DNA of 64,000 nucleotides, from NCBI GenBank assembly GCA_964408185.1, contig CAYOYK010000003.1, positions 16,888-80,887 on the forward strand. The letters run 5' to 3'. This stretch comes from CAYOYK01 sp964408185. GTDB taxonomy: Bacteria; Bacillota; Clostridia; Christensenellales; Aristaeellaceae. A program made the translations under genes and the position numbers. The notes under the pieces are model-generated. The model ran no database searches. It was not told where the DNA came from and worked only from the letters and a program-made list of their open reading frames with translations. Of this stretch, positions 34,675 through 42,539 are shown piece after piece (within the stretch, counting starts at the first letter, position 1; every line of letters begins with the position of its first letter).

Positions 34675-34962
34675 TCAGACGATGCTGGAATGAGCCTGCG
34701 CGTCGGCGAGCTCGTACTTGGCGGCGGCGCTGTTGAGGAAGGCGCTGTACTGGCGAGCCAGAGCGGCCATTTCCATGTACCAAGCGTTTGCGCGCTCCTG
34801 CTCGGATACGAACGCGCTCTGCGCGTCGCCCACCCAGTTGGCGGCCAGCGCGTCAGCGGCGGCCTTGGCGGCCTTGCTGGCGGCCTCGTAGTTGGCGGCC
34901 TCGGAGTCCAGCCTCTTGGAAGCGGATCTGAGGGATTCCGGAGTTACGGTGAAGTTTGCCAT
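34675..34962 (-). CDS. WXG100-family protein
   Basis: Helical-hairpin protein of 95 residues with the turn ANWVGDAQSAF (WxG). Ala-rich helices (DSEAANYEAASKAAKAAADA, then WYMEMAALARQYSAFLN) suit ESAT-6-like dimers. The C-terminus has YELADAQ. It lies between the other two small genes, each with its own good ribosome binding site (here GAGGAGGATGACACC). Likely a type VII export substrate or chaperone-like partner. Confidence 0.88.
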   Translation of the reverse strand: MANFTVTPESLRSASKRLDSEAANYEAASKAAKAAADALAANWVGDAQSAFVSEQERANAWYMEMAALARQYSAFLNSAAAKYELADAQAHSSIV

Positions 34963-34986
34963 GGTGTCATCCTCCTCATATTTTGA

Positions 34987-35274
34987 TTATCGTTGACCGA
35001 TCGTTCGTTTCGCGGCCGCATCGGCGGCGTCCAGTCTGGCAGCGTAGCGCTTTAGCTCACTGGCAATGCTGCTCAGGCTGGTAGCCAAGCTGTTGATATC
35101 GCCGCTCATTTCGCTCAGCTCGCCGCTCAGCCCGTCGGCTGCTTTTCCGCTGAGCTGACCATCCACGGACTGGCGCATGCGCTTGATGTCGTCATCCGAG
35201 AGAGAACGAACCGAGCTTGCGACCGATGAGATCTGCCGGGCGACCCGGCGTATCTCGGAAGTGTTATAATCCAT
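34987..35274 (-). CDS. WXG100-like protein without the Trp
   Basis: Small helical protein of 95 residues in the WXG100 size class. The turn reads GQLSGKAADGLSGEL, so the Trp of WxG is replaced by Leu (LSG). Helices DYNTSEIRRVARQISSVASS and ELSEMSGDINSLATSLSSIA fit the fold. Position and length support a WXG100 relative. It starts with GAAAGGAGGAACGGG before the ATG. It could be a heterodimer partner for the two WxG proteins. Confidence 0.78.
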   Translation of the reverse strand: MDYNTSEIRRVARQISSVASSVRSLSDDDIKRMRQSVDGQLSGKAADGLSGELSEMSGDINSLATSLSSIASELKRYAARLDAADAAAKRTIGQR

Positions 35275-35309
35275 CCCGTTCCTCCTTTCGGCTCATCAAG
35301 TACAGCCAC

Positions 35310-35339
35310 ATCATAGCACCGCCCGATGCGCGTCCCAAA
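35310..35339 (-). promoter_or_regulatory. Weak promoter before the WXG-type genes
   Basis: TATGAT (35310-35315) with TTTGGG (35334-35339) at 18 bp on the minus strand. The -10 is good but the -35 is poor. It would give extra transcription of the small proteins. Confidence 0.35.
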
Positions 35340-35383
35340 CCTTTTGGACGAACAGTCGGGTTGAGGGAACGAACGGCGCGCCG

Positions 35384-35635
35384 CTATACGAGCATCAGCC
35401 TGCTGCCGTCGTGAATTCCGGCGTCGGATAGGTATTGCGAGCCGTTCAGCAGGATGTGCCTGTCCAAATCCAGCAGCATGGGCTGGTCGGCGTGGAAGCC
35501 CACGCTGGCGGCGACTTTTTCCAGTATGGACACAAGATCCTGCGTAGTCTCCGATACGCGGTTCTGCGCGGGAAGCTCAAAGTCATAGGTTGCTCCCGTC
35601 GAAGGGAGACTCAGCTCCACGATGATCTTCTCCAT
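35384..35635 (-). CDS. esaB: EsaB/YukD ubiquitin-like type VII protein
   Basis: Small beta-grasp protein of 83 residues found in type VIIb loci. It begins MEKIIVELSLPSTGATYDFEL, followed by LDLDRHILLNGSQYLSDAGI and SRLMLV, the usual YukD profile. Start ATG at 35635 is chosen by AAAAGGAGGGGAACCGG seven bases before it. The first 53 bases overlap the end of the upstream gene, which is unusually long for an overlap. In Staphylococcus EsaB is a regulator of substrate production; here its role is assumed. Confidence 0.82.
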   Translation of the reverse strand: MEKIIVELSLPSTGATYDFELPAQNRVSETTQDLVSILEKVAASVGFHADQPMLLDLDRHILLNGSQYLSDAGIHDGSRLMLV

Positions 35636-36185
35636 CCGGTTCCCCTCCTTTTTGTTGCTCGGCATGAGCTTGCAGCTCCTCTATCGCGGCGGCGAGGGGC
35701 GCTTCGTCCAGCGTGGCCAGATAGGCCAGCAGCTGCTCGCGGCTCATCTGATAGAGCCAGTCCGCGCCCGCCTCCGTGCGCATGCCCGCCTGATAGGAGC
35801 CCTCCTCCAGCGACGCGTCCAGCAGCGCGAGCGCCTCGGCGCGGCTGCCAAGCGGCGTAACGGCGGTGCGGCGCGCGTCCGCGGGACGGACAAACGCGTA
35901 GCAGCCCTTCGCGCCCAGCAGGCTCACCGCGCCTCCTTCGCTGATGATATCAAGCGCCCATTTCGCGCTCCTCAGCAGCTCTGCGTACACACACAGCGTT
36001 TCGTCGATGCAAACCGCCTTGTCCATTTGCAGCAGGAAGCCCCGCCGCGTCAGGCCCTCGCGGCCCCGCTCCACGTCCGCGCCGTGGGGAAGGGGCAAAA
36101 ACCATGGCTTTGTTACGCCGGCATAAGCCAGCAGGAACGCCCACTCGTCGTTGGCGAGCACGATCCCCTGTTGCATGACCTCCAT
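35583..36185 (-). CDS. Type VII locus protein, possibly EspG-like
   Basis: Cytoplasmic protein of 200 residues, no named family by sight. The layout is alternating short strands and helices (EWAFLLAYAGVTKPWFLPLP, then RRGFLLQMDKAVCIDETL, then AVSLLGAKGCYAFVRP). This resembles the EspG chaperones of mycobacterial ESX systems in size and pattern, but that is low-confidence inference. The ATG at 36185 follows GGGAGGCCTGAGC. It begins 2 bp after the LytTR gene stop and ends inside esaB. It could be a substrate chaperone for the WXG100 proteins. Confidence 0.5.
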   Translation of the reverse strand: MEVMQQGIVLANDEWAFLLAYAGVTKPWFLPLPHGADVERGREGLTRRGFLLQMDKAVCIDETLCVYAELLRSAKWALDIISEGGAVSLLGAKGCYAFVRPADARRTAVTPLGSRAEALALLDASLEEGSYQAGMRTEAGADWLYQMSREQLLAYLATLDEAPLAAAIEELQAHAEQQKGGEPDGEDHRGAESPFDGSNL

Positions 36186-36187
36186 GC

Positions 36188-36934
36188 TCAGGCCTCCCTC
36201 TCGGCGTCCTGCCGCAGGGACGCCTTTACCGCGGCCCGCGAGGCGCGCGAGATGGGCACGGACGCGCCGTCGTCCAGCGTCAGCAGCAGGTTGGTGTAGT
36301 CCGCGCTTTGGATGCGGCGGCTGTTGACGATGTAGGAGCGGTGGCACTGCACAAAGCGGTCGTCCAGCTGCTCCTGTATGCTCTTCAGGCTCTCGTACAC
36401 CGTCAGGCAGCGAACCCGCGTGTAGATATCCACCTTTTTGCTCTGCGCCTCCAGGTAGACAATCTGGTTCATCGGCACGCGATGGGTGGTATTGCCGAAT
36501 TGCAGCACCAGCGTCTGCTCGTCGGGGACGGCGGTATCGTGGTACACGCGCAGCATGCGCGCGAATGTCTGCTCCGCGTTAGCGGCGCTGACCGGGAACA
36601 TCAGCACGCCGGAGGGCCTCGTGCTGTGGTTGACGAAGCTGGCCAGCGTGTCCAGCCCGTGCAGGATCAGCAAAAGGAGGGTGTCCTTGCACCGCTGCTG
36701 CGCTTCCAGCGCCAGATCGATCCAGCCGTCCAGCGCGGCGGCGCTGCCGTCCGCCTCCAGCGCCAGCAGCCCAGCGCCCTTGGAGGTTTGCAGGAAGCTC
36801 CTCGCCTCGCGGGCGTTCTCCGCCTGCGCCAGCAGCCGATAATCCTGCTGCGCCTCGCGGCAGGAGCGGATGGCCGCGTCCGCCAGCAGCTCGCCCAGCT
36901 CCTCGTCCTTTGCGCAGGTCATCAGCCAGATCAT
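36188..36934 (-). CDS. LytTR-domain regulator
   Basis: Transcription regulator of 248 residues. The C-terminal half (about 140-240) is a LytTR DNA-binding domain (NQIVYLEAQSKKVDIYTRVR and ESLKSIQEQLDDRFVQCHRS, then SYIVNSRRIQ). The N-terminal half resembles a receiver by length but lacks a clear phosphoacceptor Asp; it is probably a decayed or pseudo-receiver. The ATG overlaps the EssC stop by 4 bp, so it is co-translated with EssC. It may control expression of the type VII locus. Confidence 0.85.
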   Translation of the reverse strand: MIWLMTCAKDEELGELLADAAIRSCREAQQDYRLLAQAENAREARSFLQTSKGAGLLALEADGSAAALDGWIDLALEAQQRCKDTLLLLILHGLDTLASFVNHSTRPSGVLMFPVSAANAEQTFARMLRVYHDTAVPDEQTLVLQFGNTTHRVPMNQIVYLEAQSKKVDIYTRVRCLTVYESLKSIQEQLDDRFVQCHRSYIVNSRRIQSADYTNLLLTLDDGASVPISRASRAAVKASLRQDAEREA

Positions 36935-39900
36935 GCGTTCTCACCGCCCTCGATCTCGGCGGGAATGTGAACGATCCGCAGGCCGCTGCGATCCACCATG
37001 AAGCCCTGCCCGACGGGCAGCACACGGCTGCGCACCGCATAGGGCGCCTGCACATCCCACGCGTCGCAATCGTTCAGGCGGCCGCACAGCGCGATGCCGC
37101 TTTGCTGGGAGACAAGGTTTTGGAACATCTCCTCGCGGCGCATCAGCGATACGGAGCCGGCGCTCACGGTGACAAACAGGTAAATGCGGTATCCCGCGGC
37201 CATGGAGCAGCACTCGCTGATGAGGTGCTTCAGCTCCGGAGTCATTACGCTGAGCACCTCGGCCATGCCGTCGATCAGAATGACGTACGGCGTAAAGGAG
37301 GCGAACAGCGCGCTGGTTGCCTCCGCGTCGGCCTTGCCCAGCGCCTTGCGCTGCTGGTTGCGCTCGATGATGAGCGCCTCCAGCTGCTCGCGGTAGACCT
37401 TTTGCGCGTCGGCGTGCAGGGACTCAAGCGTTCCGCCCACGCTCTGTGCAAACGGGCGCAGGCTCTCTCCGCCAAAGAAGTGCAGCTGCGCGCCCTCGTC
37501 CCGCAGGAGGGAGGCAACGCCCTTGAGAAAGCTGGTTTTGCCGGTGTTCTTCGCGCCGGTAATCAGCCACGCAAACTGCTTGCGCAAATCGACCACGGCG
37601 GGCACGGCCTCGGTATCCAAGTAGCCCAAGGGGAGCTGAACCGCTGGGTCCATGCCGCCCGCAAGAGCCTGCTCACGCATGGCCTTCCACGTAACGCCTT
37701 CGGGGATCCTTGGCAGCGGCAGCGGCCGAGCGCCGTGCCACGCCGCGTCCATCTGCTTGGCAAGCCGCTTGATCTCCATGGCGCGCTCCGTATCCGTGGA
37801 GCTTTGGCCGAACAGCGCGACCTGCATCTCGTACACGTTGTCGTCCACGGCCACCACGCCGCGCCCGCTCACCGCCGCGATATCGCTCATTTCGGAGGGG
37901 AGGCGGCGGCCCAGCACATCCAAGTAATCGCCGCGGTCATGCAGCTGCAGCGCGACCCCCTTGAAGCAATCGCGCACGCGGGTGTAGATTTCGTTCAGGG
38001 CCATCGCCGTCGCCAAGAAGAAGATGCCCCGGCTGCTGCCCTCGCGCAGGAGGGTGTAAAGCGCCTGCTTCTTGCCCTCCTCCAAGGAATCGGTAAGCTG
38101 CACCATGCGGTCCACCGCCACCACAATGGCGGGCACCGGCTCCAGCGGCTGCGTGGCGCAGGCGCGCGCGTAGGCGACGTAGTTATCGGTCGAGGCGTCG
38201 GCAAACAGCTCGCGGCGGCGCTCGCTCTCCTTGCCCAGCACATACAGCAGGCGCGCGGTCTCATCGGGCTGCTCGTCGTACACAATATCGCCCACATGGG
38301 GTAGATCGGCCAAGCTGCCCAGCGTGCGGCTGGACAGGGAAAGCACGTACAGCTGCACCTGATCGGGCGTATACTGGCTGCACAGGGAAAGGATCACGGT
38401 TTGCAGCAGGGTGGTTTTGCCCGTAGCGCCCTGACCCACGATCAGGTAGTTGCGATCCTTCGTGAAGTCCAGCTTGACGGGGATATGAAGCTGGTTTTGC
38501 AGGTCGTCCGCCATGCCGATGTAGGCGCAAATGCTGTCCACAGCCATTTTGGGCCATTGCCCGTCCCGGTAGCTCCGGCGCGCGAACGGCGTGAGCTGGG
38601 AGAGGAAGATGGTATCGGGCAGCTCGTCCAGCCAGAGGCGGCGAGCGGCTGCCACGCTGTGCTGCTGTACCACCTCGGCGATGCGCTCAAGCACGGCGGT
38701 CATCTGGGTGGTCTTTTTGCCGACGGAGGCCGTCTTTTGCACGCGGACGCGGACCCGCTGGCCCGCCTCGTTGAGCAGGGAGGGCTTTTCCAGCGCGGCG
38801 GAATGGTTGGGCTGATAGTCCGCGCCGCTAAAGCTCGTCTGCACCTCCTCAAAGATTTCGTCGTTGCCGATCTGCACATAGCACCGGCCCATGCCCTTGA
38901 TGTACGCGGCGTCCGGGCGCTTGAGCATATCCATGCTGTCGGAGCGGCCCTGTACGCGCAGGCAGATGCGAAAGCGCGCGTTGGACCAGATCTCATCGTC
39001 CACGGAGTTGCTGGGCTTCTGCGTGGCCAAGATCAGGTGCAGGCCCACGGAGCGGCCCACGCGGCTGGCGCTGATGAGCTCGTGCATAAATTCGGGCTGT
39101 TCCTTTTTAAGCTCGGCAAACTCGTCCACCACGATAATCAGGTGGCTGAGCGGCTCCTGCCCGGCGTTCATGGGGAGGCCGCGCATGTATTCGTCGATGT
39201 TGGATACGCCCGCCGCCTTGAAGATCGTCTCCCGGCGGCGAATCTCGCCCTGTATGGAGGCGAGGGCGCGCTGGATGGCGCGCGTTCCCTGCAGGTTGTC
39301 GATGGTGCCCGCCAGATGCGGCAGGCCCACAAACGCGTCGGCCATGCCGCCGCCCTTGTAGTCGATCAGGATGAACTGCACCTGTTCGGGGCTGTAATTG
39401 AGCGCCAACGAGAGGATGTAGGTTTGCAGCATGACGGACTTGCCGGAGCCTGTGGTGCCCGCCACCAAGCCGTGCGGGCCGTGGTTCTTATCGCTGATGT
39501 CCAGCGAGAACGGCTGCGCGCCGGCGCGCAGACCGATATCGGACTTGAGGCCGTCGTAGGCGTGGTGCTCGTTCCAAAAGCGCCACACGTCCAGCGCCTG
39601 CACGTCCTGCACATGGTACAGCTCCAAAAAGGAGACCAGCGCGGGAATGGCGGCGTTGCCGATGCTATCGCGCACACGCACGGGAGCCATCCGCTTGGCA
39701 AAGCGAGCGGCAGGCTCCTTGAACAGCATTTCAAACTTGAGCTTGGTCACGTCTCCCGCGGCGGTGTACACGCCCTCGTACCGCTTGCGGGCGCTGACGA
39801 CCACCCGGCACTCCTTGGGCAGCCGCTCCATCTGCGTGGCGGCGGTCACCAGCGTAAAGCCCGGCGTGCGGCCCAGCAGGTGGCTCATGATGGGCTCGTT

Positions 39901-41598
39901 TTCCATCAGCGAGCCGTCCATGCAGAAGATAACGTAGTGCGGCAGCGGGAGCTGCATGGGGTCGCTGCTCATGGCCTGCTCTGGCAGGTCGCCGGAGGGG
40001 CTCTCCTCGGCGGACTCCTGATCGCGGCGCATCTGGATGACCTCCTCCAGATGGCTGAGGACCTCGCGCACGGCCTGCTTGCCGCAGGCGACCATGCGCA
40101 GGGAGCGATCCTCCGTGGGGAACACGTGGGGCAGCCAGCGGGCCCATTCCCATTGGGAACTGTCATTCACGCTGGTCAGGATGACGATCTTTACATCGTG
40201 ATAGCTTTGCAGCGCGGCCAGCTGGACGACCATGGAGGTGGCGATGGGCAGCAGGGACGTGCGGCCCAGCAGGCCGATCAGCGGCTCCGTGCGCAGCGAG
40301 AGCACGATGGGCGCTTCCCGGATCTCCCCATACTGGGCCTTCAGGCGCTTCGGCTCGTCGCGCAGGGGATCGTCGATGAGGGAAAGCTGCTGCTTGCTGA
40401 TCTTGATCTCGTTGGGCAGCGGCACAGCGCCCAGCCCAAGCCGAACCTCCATAAAGTCCGCGTGCGTGGGCATGCGCTCCCACAGGCGGCTCTCGGAGGT
40501 CGGGGCCAGCTCCACGCACTCGCGCGCGGACAGGTTGTTGCGCATCAGCCGGCTGTATTCCGCGCCGTACAGCGCGCTCAGCTGCTTTTCCATATCCGCC
40601 AGATAAACGGCGTACAGCTTTTTGCGGCGGCCCTCGGTGGCGGCCTCCTGCTTTTTGCGGTAGCGGGAGTTGACCAGCGCCCATATCACGGCCAGCAGGG
40701 ACGAGGTGCCAATCATCGCAACGCCGGCGGAGACGAAGCTGCCGTTTCCGTTGCTGATGCTGGTCATCACGCTGCCCATGAGCATGGGCAGCACCATGGT
40801 CAGCGACGGGCCGATGGTGAGAAAGAGCGGCTGCATATTGGACGCGCTTTTGCTCAGCGGCGGCTCGATCTCAATGGGCTCCACGTCCGGGCGGCTGAGC
40901 AGACGCGGCGCGCGGTGGTACTCAATCAGCGCCGAGGCGGGCTGATGATCGGAATCGGAGGCGGAGGGCTCCGGCGCGGGCTGAAACTCGGAAAGCTGAA
41001 TGCTCTTGAGCTCCTTGGGCGCGTTGACGGCGATCAGCTCGCCCAGATAAACGAGCTTGAGCGCCGGCGCGATAAACAGCGTATCGCCGACGCTCAGCGT
41101 ACATTCCTGATTGTGTAGAATCTGGTGGTTGTAGAAGGTCGCGTTGCGGCTGCTGTCCTGATAGACGCAGGCGTTGCCGCGCCGCACCAGCGCGCCGTGC
41201 TGCGCGCTGACCAGCGGCGTGTCGATGCAGATGGCGGAGGAGCTGTCCCGGCCGATGGTGACGCGGATATTCAGGGGGAGCCGGTACTTTTTCATCACCG
41301 TCCACGCGGCGCTGTTGACGGATACCACAATGGCGATTTTTTTATCGTCGCGCGTCATGACCAGGTGCATGCCGTCCCGCAGGCTCATCTCGCGCAGGGA
41401 GGAGCGCTCGCCCTGATAGGCGAAGCCTGACGGCGCGGTAAGGTAGCACGCGCCCTCCAACAGGCGTACGCCGAGGCCGACGTCCTCGTCCCAGCCGGTC
41501 TCGTTCTGTGTAAGCGTCAATGTGCCGTTCCAGCTTTGCTCCTCAGGCAGCATAAAATCGCGGTACGCGTTGCCAAAGTACAGCAGCAAATAGTACAT
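36931..41598 (-). CDS. essC: Type VII secretion FtsK/SpoIIIE ATPase EssC
   Basis: Membrane motor of type VIIb secretion, 1555 residues. Layout: an N-terminal beta-rich region, an FHA domain (about 105-175, TIGRDSSSA, SAQHGALV), two TM helices (about 255-275 and 290-310), then three ATPase domains. D1 Walker A is AGTTGSGKS (about 707-718) with Walker B in IIVVDEFAEL. D2 has GQGATGKTT (about 1053) and its Walker B reads VVAVDRM, so the Glu is lost. D3 has GAKNTGKTS (about 1346) and IDGM in place of a Walker B Glu, so it also looks degenerate. The ATG at 41598 follows GGGGGAGCCACC. Confidence 0.95.
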   Translation of the reverse strand: MYYLLLYFGNAYRDFMLPEEQSWNGTLTLTQNETGWDEDVGLGVRLLEGACYLTAPSGFAYQGERSSLREMSLRDGMHLVMTRDDKKIAIVVSVNSAAWTVMKKYRLPLNIRVTIGRDSSSAICIDTPLVSAQHGALVRRGNACVYQDSSRNATFYNHQILHNQECTLSVGDTLFIAPALKLVYLGELIAVNAPKELKSIQLSEFQPAPEPSASDSDHQPASALIEYHRAPRLLSRPDVEPIEIEPPLSKSASNMQPLFLTIGPSLTMVLPMLMGSVMTSISNGNGSFVSAGVAMIGTSSLLAVIWALVNSRYRKKQEAATEGRRKKLYAVYLADMEKQLSALYGAEYSRLMRNNLSARECVELAPTSESRLWERMPTHADFMEVRLGLGAVPLPNEIKISKQQLSLIDDPLRDEPKRLKAQYGEIREAPIVLSLRTEPLIGLLGRTSLLPIATSMVVQLAALQSYHDVKIVILTSVNDSSQWEWARWLPHVFPTEDRSLRMVACGKQAVREVLSHLEEVIQMRRDQESAEESPSGDLPEQAMSSDPMQLPLPHYVIFCMDGSLMENEPIMSHLLGRTPGFTLVTAATQMERLPKECRVVVSARKRYEGVYTAAGDVTKLKFEMLFKEPAARFAKRMAPVRVRDSIGNAAIPALVSFLELYHVQDVQALDVWRFWNEHHAYDGLKSDIGLRAGAQPFSLDISDKNHGPHGLVAGTTGSGKSVMLQTYILSLALNYSPEQVQFILIDYKGGGMADAFVGLPHLAGTIDNLQGTRAIQRALASIQGEIRRRETIFKAAGVSNIDEYMRGLPMNAGQEPLSHLIIVVDEFAELKKEQPEFMHELISASRVGRSVGLHLILATQKPSNSVDDEIWSNARFRICLRVQGRSDSMDMLKRPDAAYIKGMGRCYVQIGNDEIFEEVQTSFSGADYQPNHSAALEKPSLLNEAGQRVRVRVQKTASVGKKTTQMTAVLERIAEVVQQHSVAAARRLWLDELPDTIFLSQLTPFARRSYRDGQWPKMAVDSICAYIGMADDLQNQLHIPVKLDFTKDRNYLIVGQGATGKTTLLQTVILSLCSQYTPDQVQLYVLSLSSRTLGSLADLPHVGDIVYDEQPDETARLLYVLGKESERRRELFADASTDNYVAYARACATQPLEPVPAIVVAVDRMVQLTDSLEEGKKQALYTLLREGSSRGIFFLATAMALNEIYTRVRDCFKGVALQLHDRGDYLDVLGRRLPSEMSDIAAVSGRGVVAVDDNVYEMQVALFGQSSTDTERAMEIKRLAKQMDAAWHGARPLPLPRIPEGVTWKAMREQALAGGMDPAVQLPLGYLDTEAVPAVVDLRKQFAWLITGAKNTGKTSFLKGVASLLRDEGAQLHFFGGESLRPFAQSVGGTLESLHADAQKVYREQLEALIIERNQQRKALGKADAEATSALFASFTPYVILIDGMAEVLSVMTPELKHLISECCSMAAGYRIYLFVTVSAGSVSLMRREEMFQNLVSQQSGIALCGRLNDCDAWDVQAPYAVRSRVLPVGQGFMVDRSGLRIVHIPAEIEGGENA

Positions 41599-41621
41599 GG
41601 TGGCTCCCCCTTGCTTTGGGA

Positions 41622-42539
41622 TTACAGAAGGCGGAATAACAGCTCGACCAGCAGCAGCAGGCCCGTCAGGCACAGCCCGGCCCCGACGACCTGCGCCGCG
41701 CGGCGGGCTATGCGCCGCGCGCCCTCGCCGCCTTTAGCCGCGCTTGCATTGCGGATGTAAACGCACATCACGGTCACGTTATCGCGGCCGCCGTTGGCGA
41801 GCGCCTGCTGCATCAGCGCCTGCGCGGCCTCGATGGGCGCGTCGCCCTTGGCGAGCAGCGTTTGGATGGCGGGGTTATCCACCATATCGGTCAGGCCGTC
41901 GCTGCACAGCAGAAAGCGGTCGCCCTCCATCACGGGGATGGGCGCGCTGATGGATGGCTCCACGCGCACCTCGTCGCTGGGCATGCCGAGGTACTGGTTG
42001 ATGACGTGGCGTCTGGGGTGCGTGCGGGCCTCCTCGGCGGTGATGAGGCCCATGTTGACCATGCGCTGCACCTCGCTGTGATCGACGGTGAGCTGGGTCA
42101 GCTTGCCGCCGCGCAGCAGGTAGATGCGGCTGTCGCCCACATGGACGGCGCGCATCTGGCCGCTTTGCCAAACGCACAGCGTGAGGGTGGTGCCGCTGCG
42201 CGAGCCTTTGCTGCGCGCCAAACGGTAGATGCTGGCGGAGGCGTTGCCGATGAACTCGTCCACGGCCTCGTTGGCGACGGTCTTGCCCTGCTCGCGCTGG
42301 AAGCTGGCGATGGACTGCACGGCCATCAGCGAGGCTTCCTCGCCCGCGCTTTCGCCGCCCATGCCGTCGCAAACGGAGTAAAGCTGCAAATCGGCGGCGG
42401 AGACGCTCTCGGCGGAGCCGCCCGCGTCCATCTCCTGCAAGGGCATGTATTTTCCGTTCAGGTAGTAGCTGTCCTCGTTGTTTTGGCGGATGTTCCCCTT
42501 GCTGTTGCATACGGCGGCTTCGATCTTCCAATTACTCAT
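41622..42539 (-). CDS. PP2C-type Ser/Thr phosphatase, membrane-anchored
   Basis: Dephosphorylates the partners of the two kinases. It has 305 residues. Metal-binding motifs are QNNEDSYYL, VCDGMGGESAGE, and the C-terminal SDGLTDMV and GGRDNVTVMC, all present. A C-terminal membrane helix (about 284-304, AGLCLTGLLLLVELLFRLL) follows a basic linker. The ATG at 42539 follows GGAGGTGATCGGC. It overlaps the upstream gene by 8 bp and EssC starts 23 bp later. Its kinase-FHA-phosphatase context makes it the reset enzyme of the phospho-switch. Confidence 0.93.
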   Translation of the reverse strand: MSNWKIEAAVCNSKGNIRQNNEDSYYLNGKYMPLQEMDAGGSAESVSAADLQLYSVCDGMGGESAGEEASLMAVQSIASFQREQGKTVANEAVDEFIGNASASIYRLARSKGSRSGTTLTLCVWQSGQMRAVHVGDSRIYLLRGGKLTQLTVDHSEVQRMVNMGLITAEEARTHPRRHVINQYLGMPSDEVRVEPSISAPIPVMEGDRFLLCSDGLTDMVDNPAIQTLLAKGDAPIEAAQALMQQALANGGRDNVTVMCVYIRNASAAKGGEGARRIARRAAQVVGAGLCLTGLLLLVELLFRLL

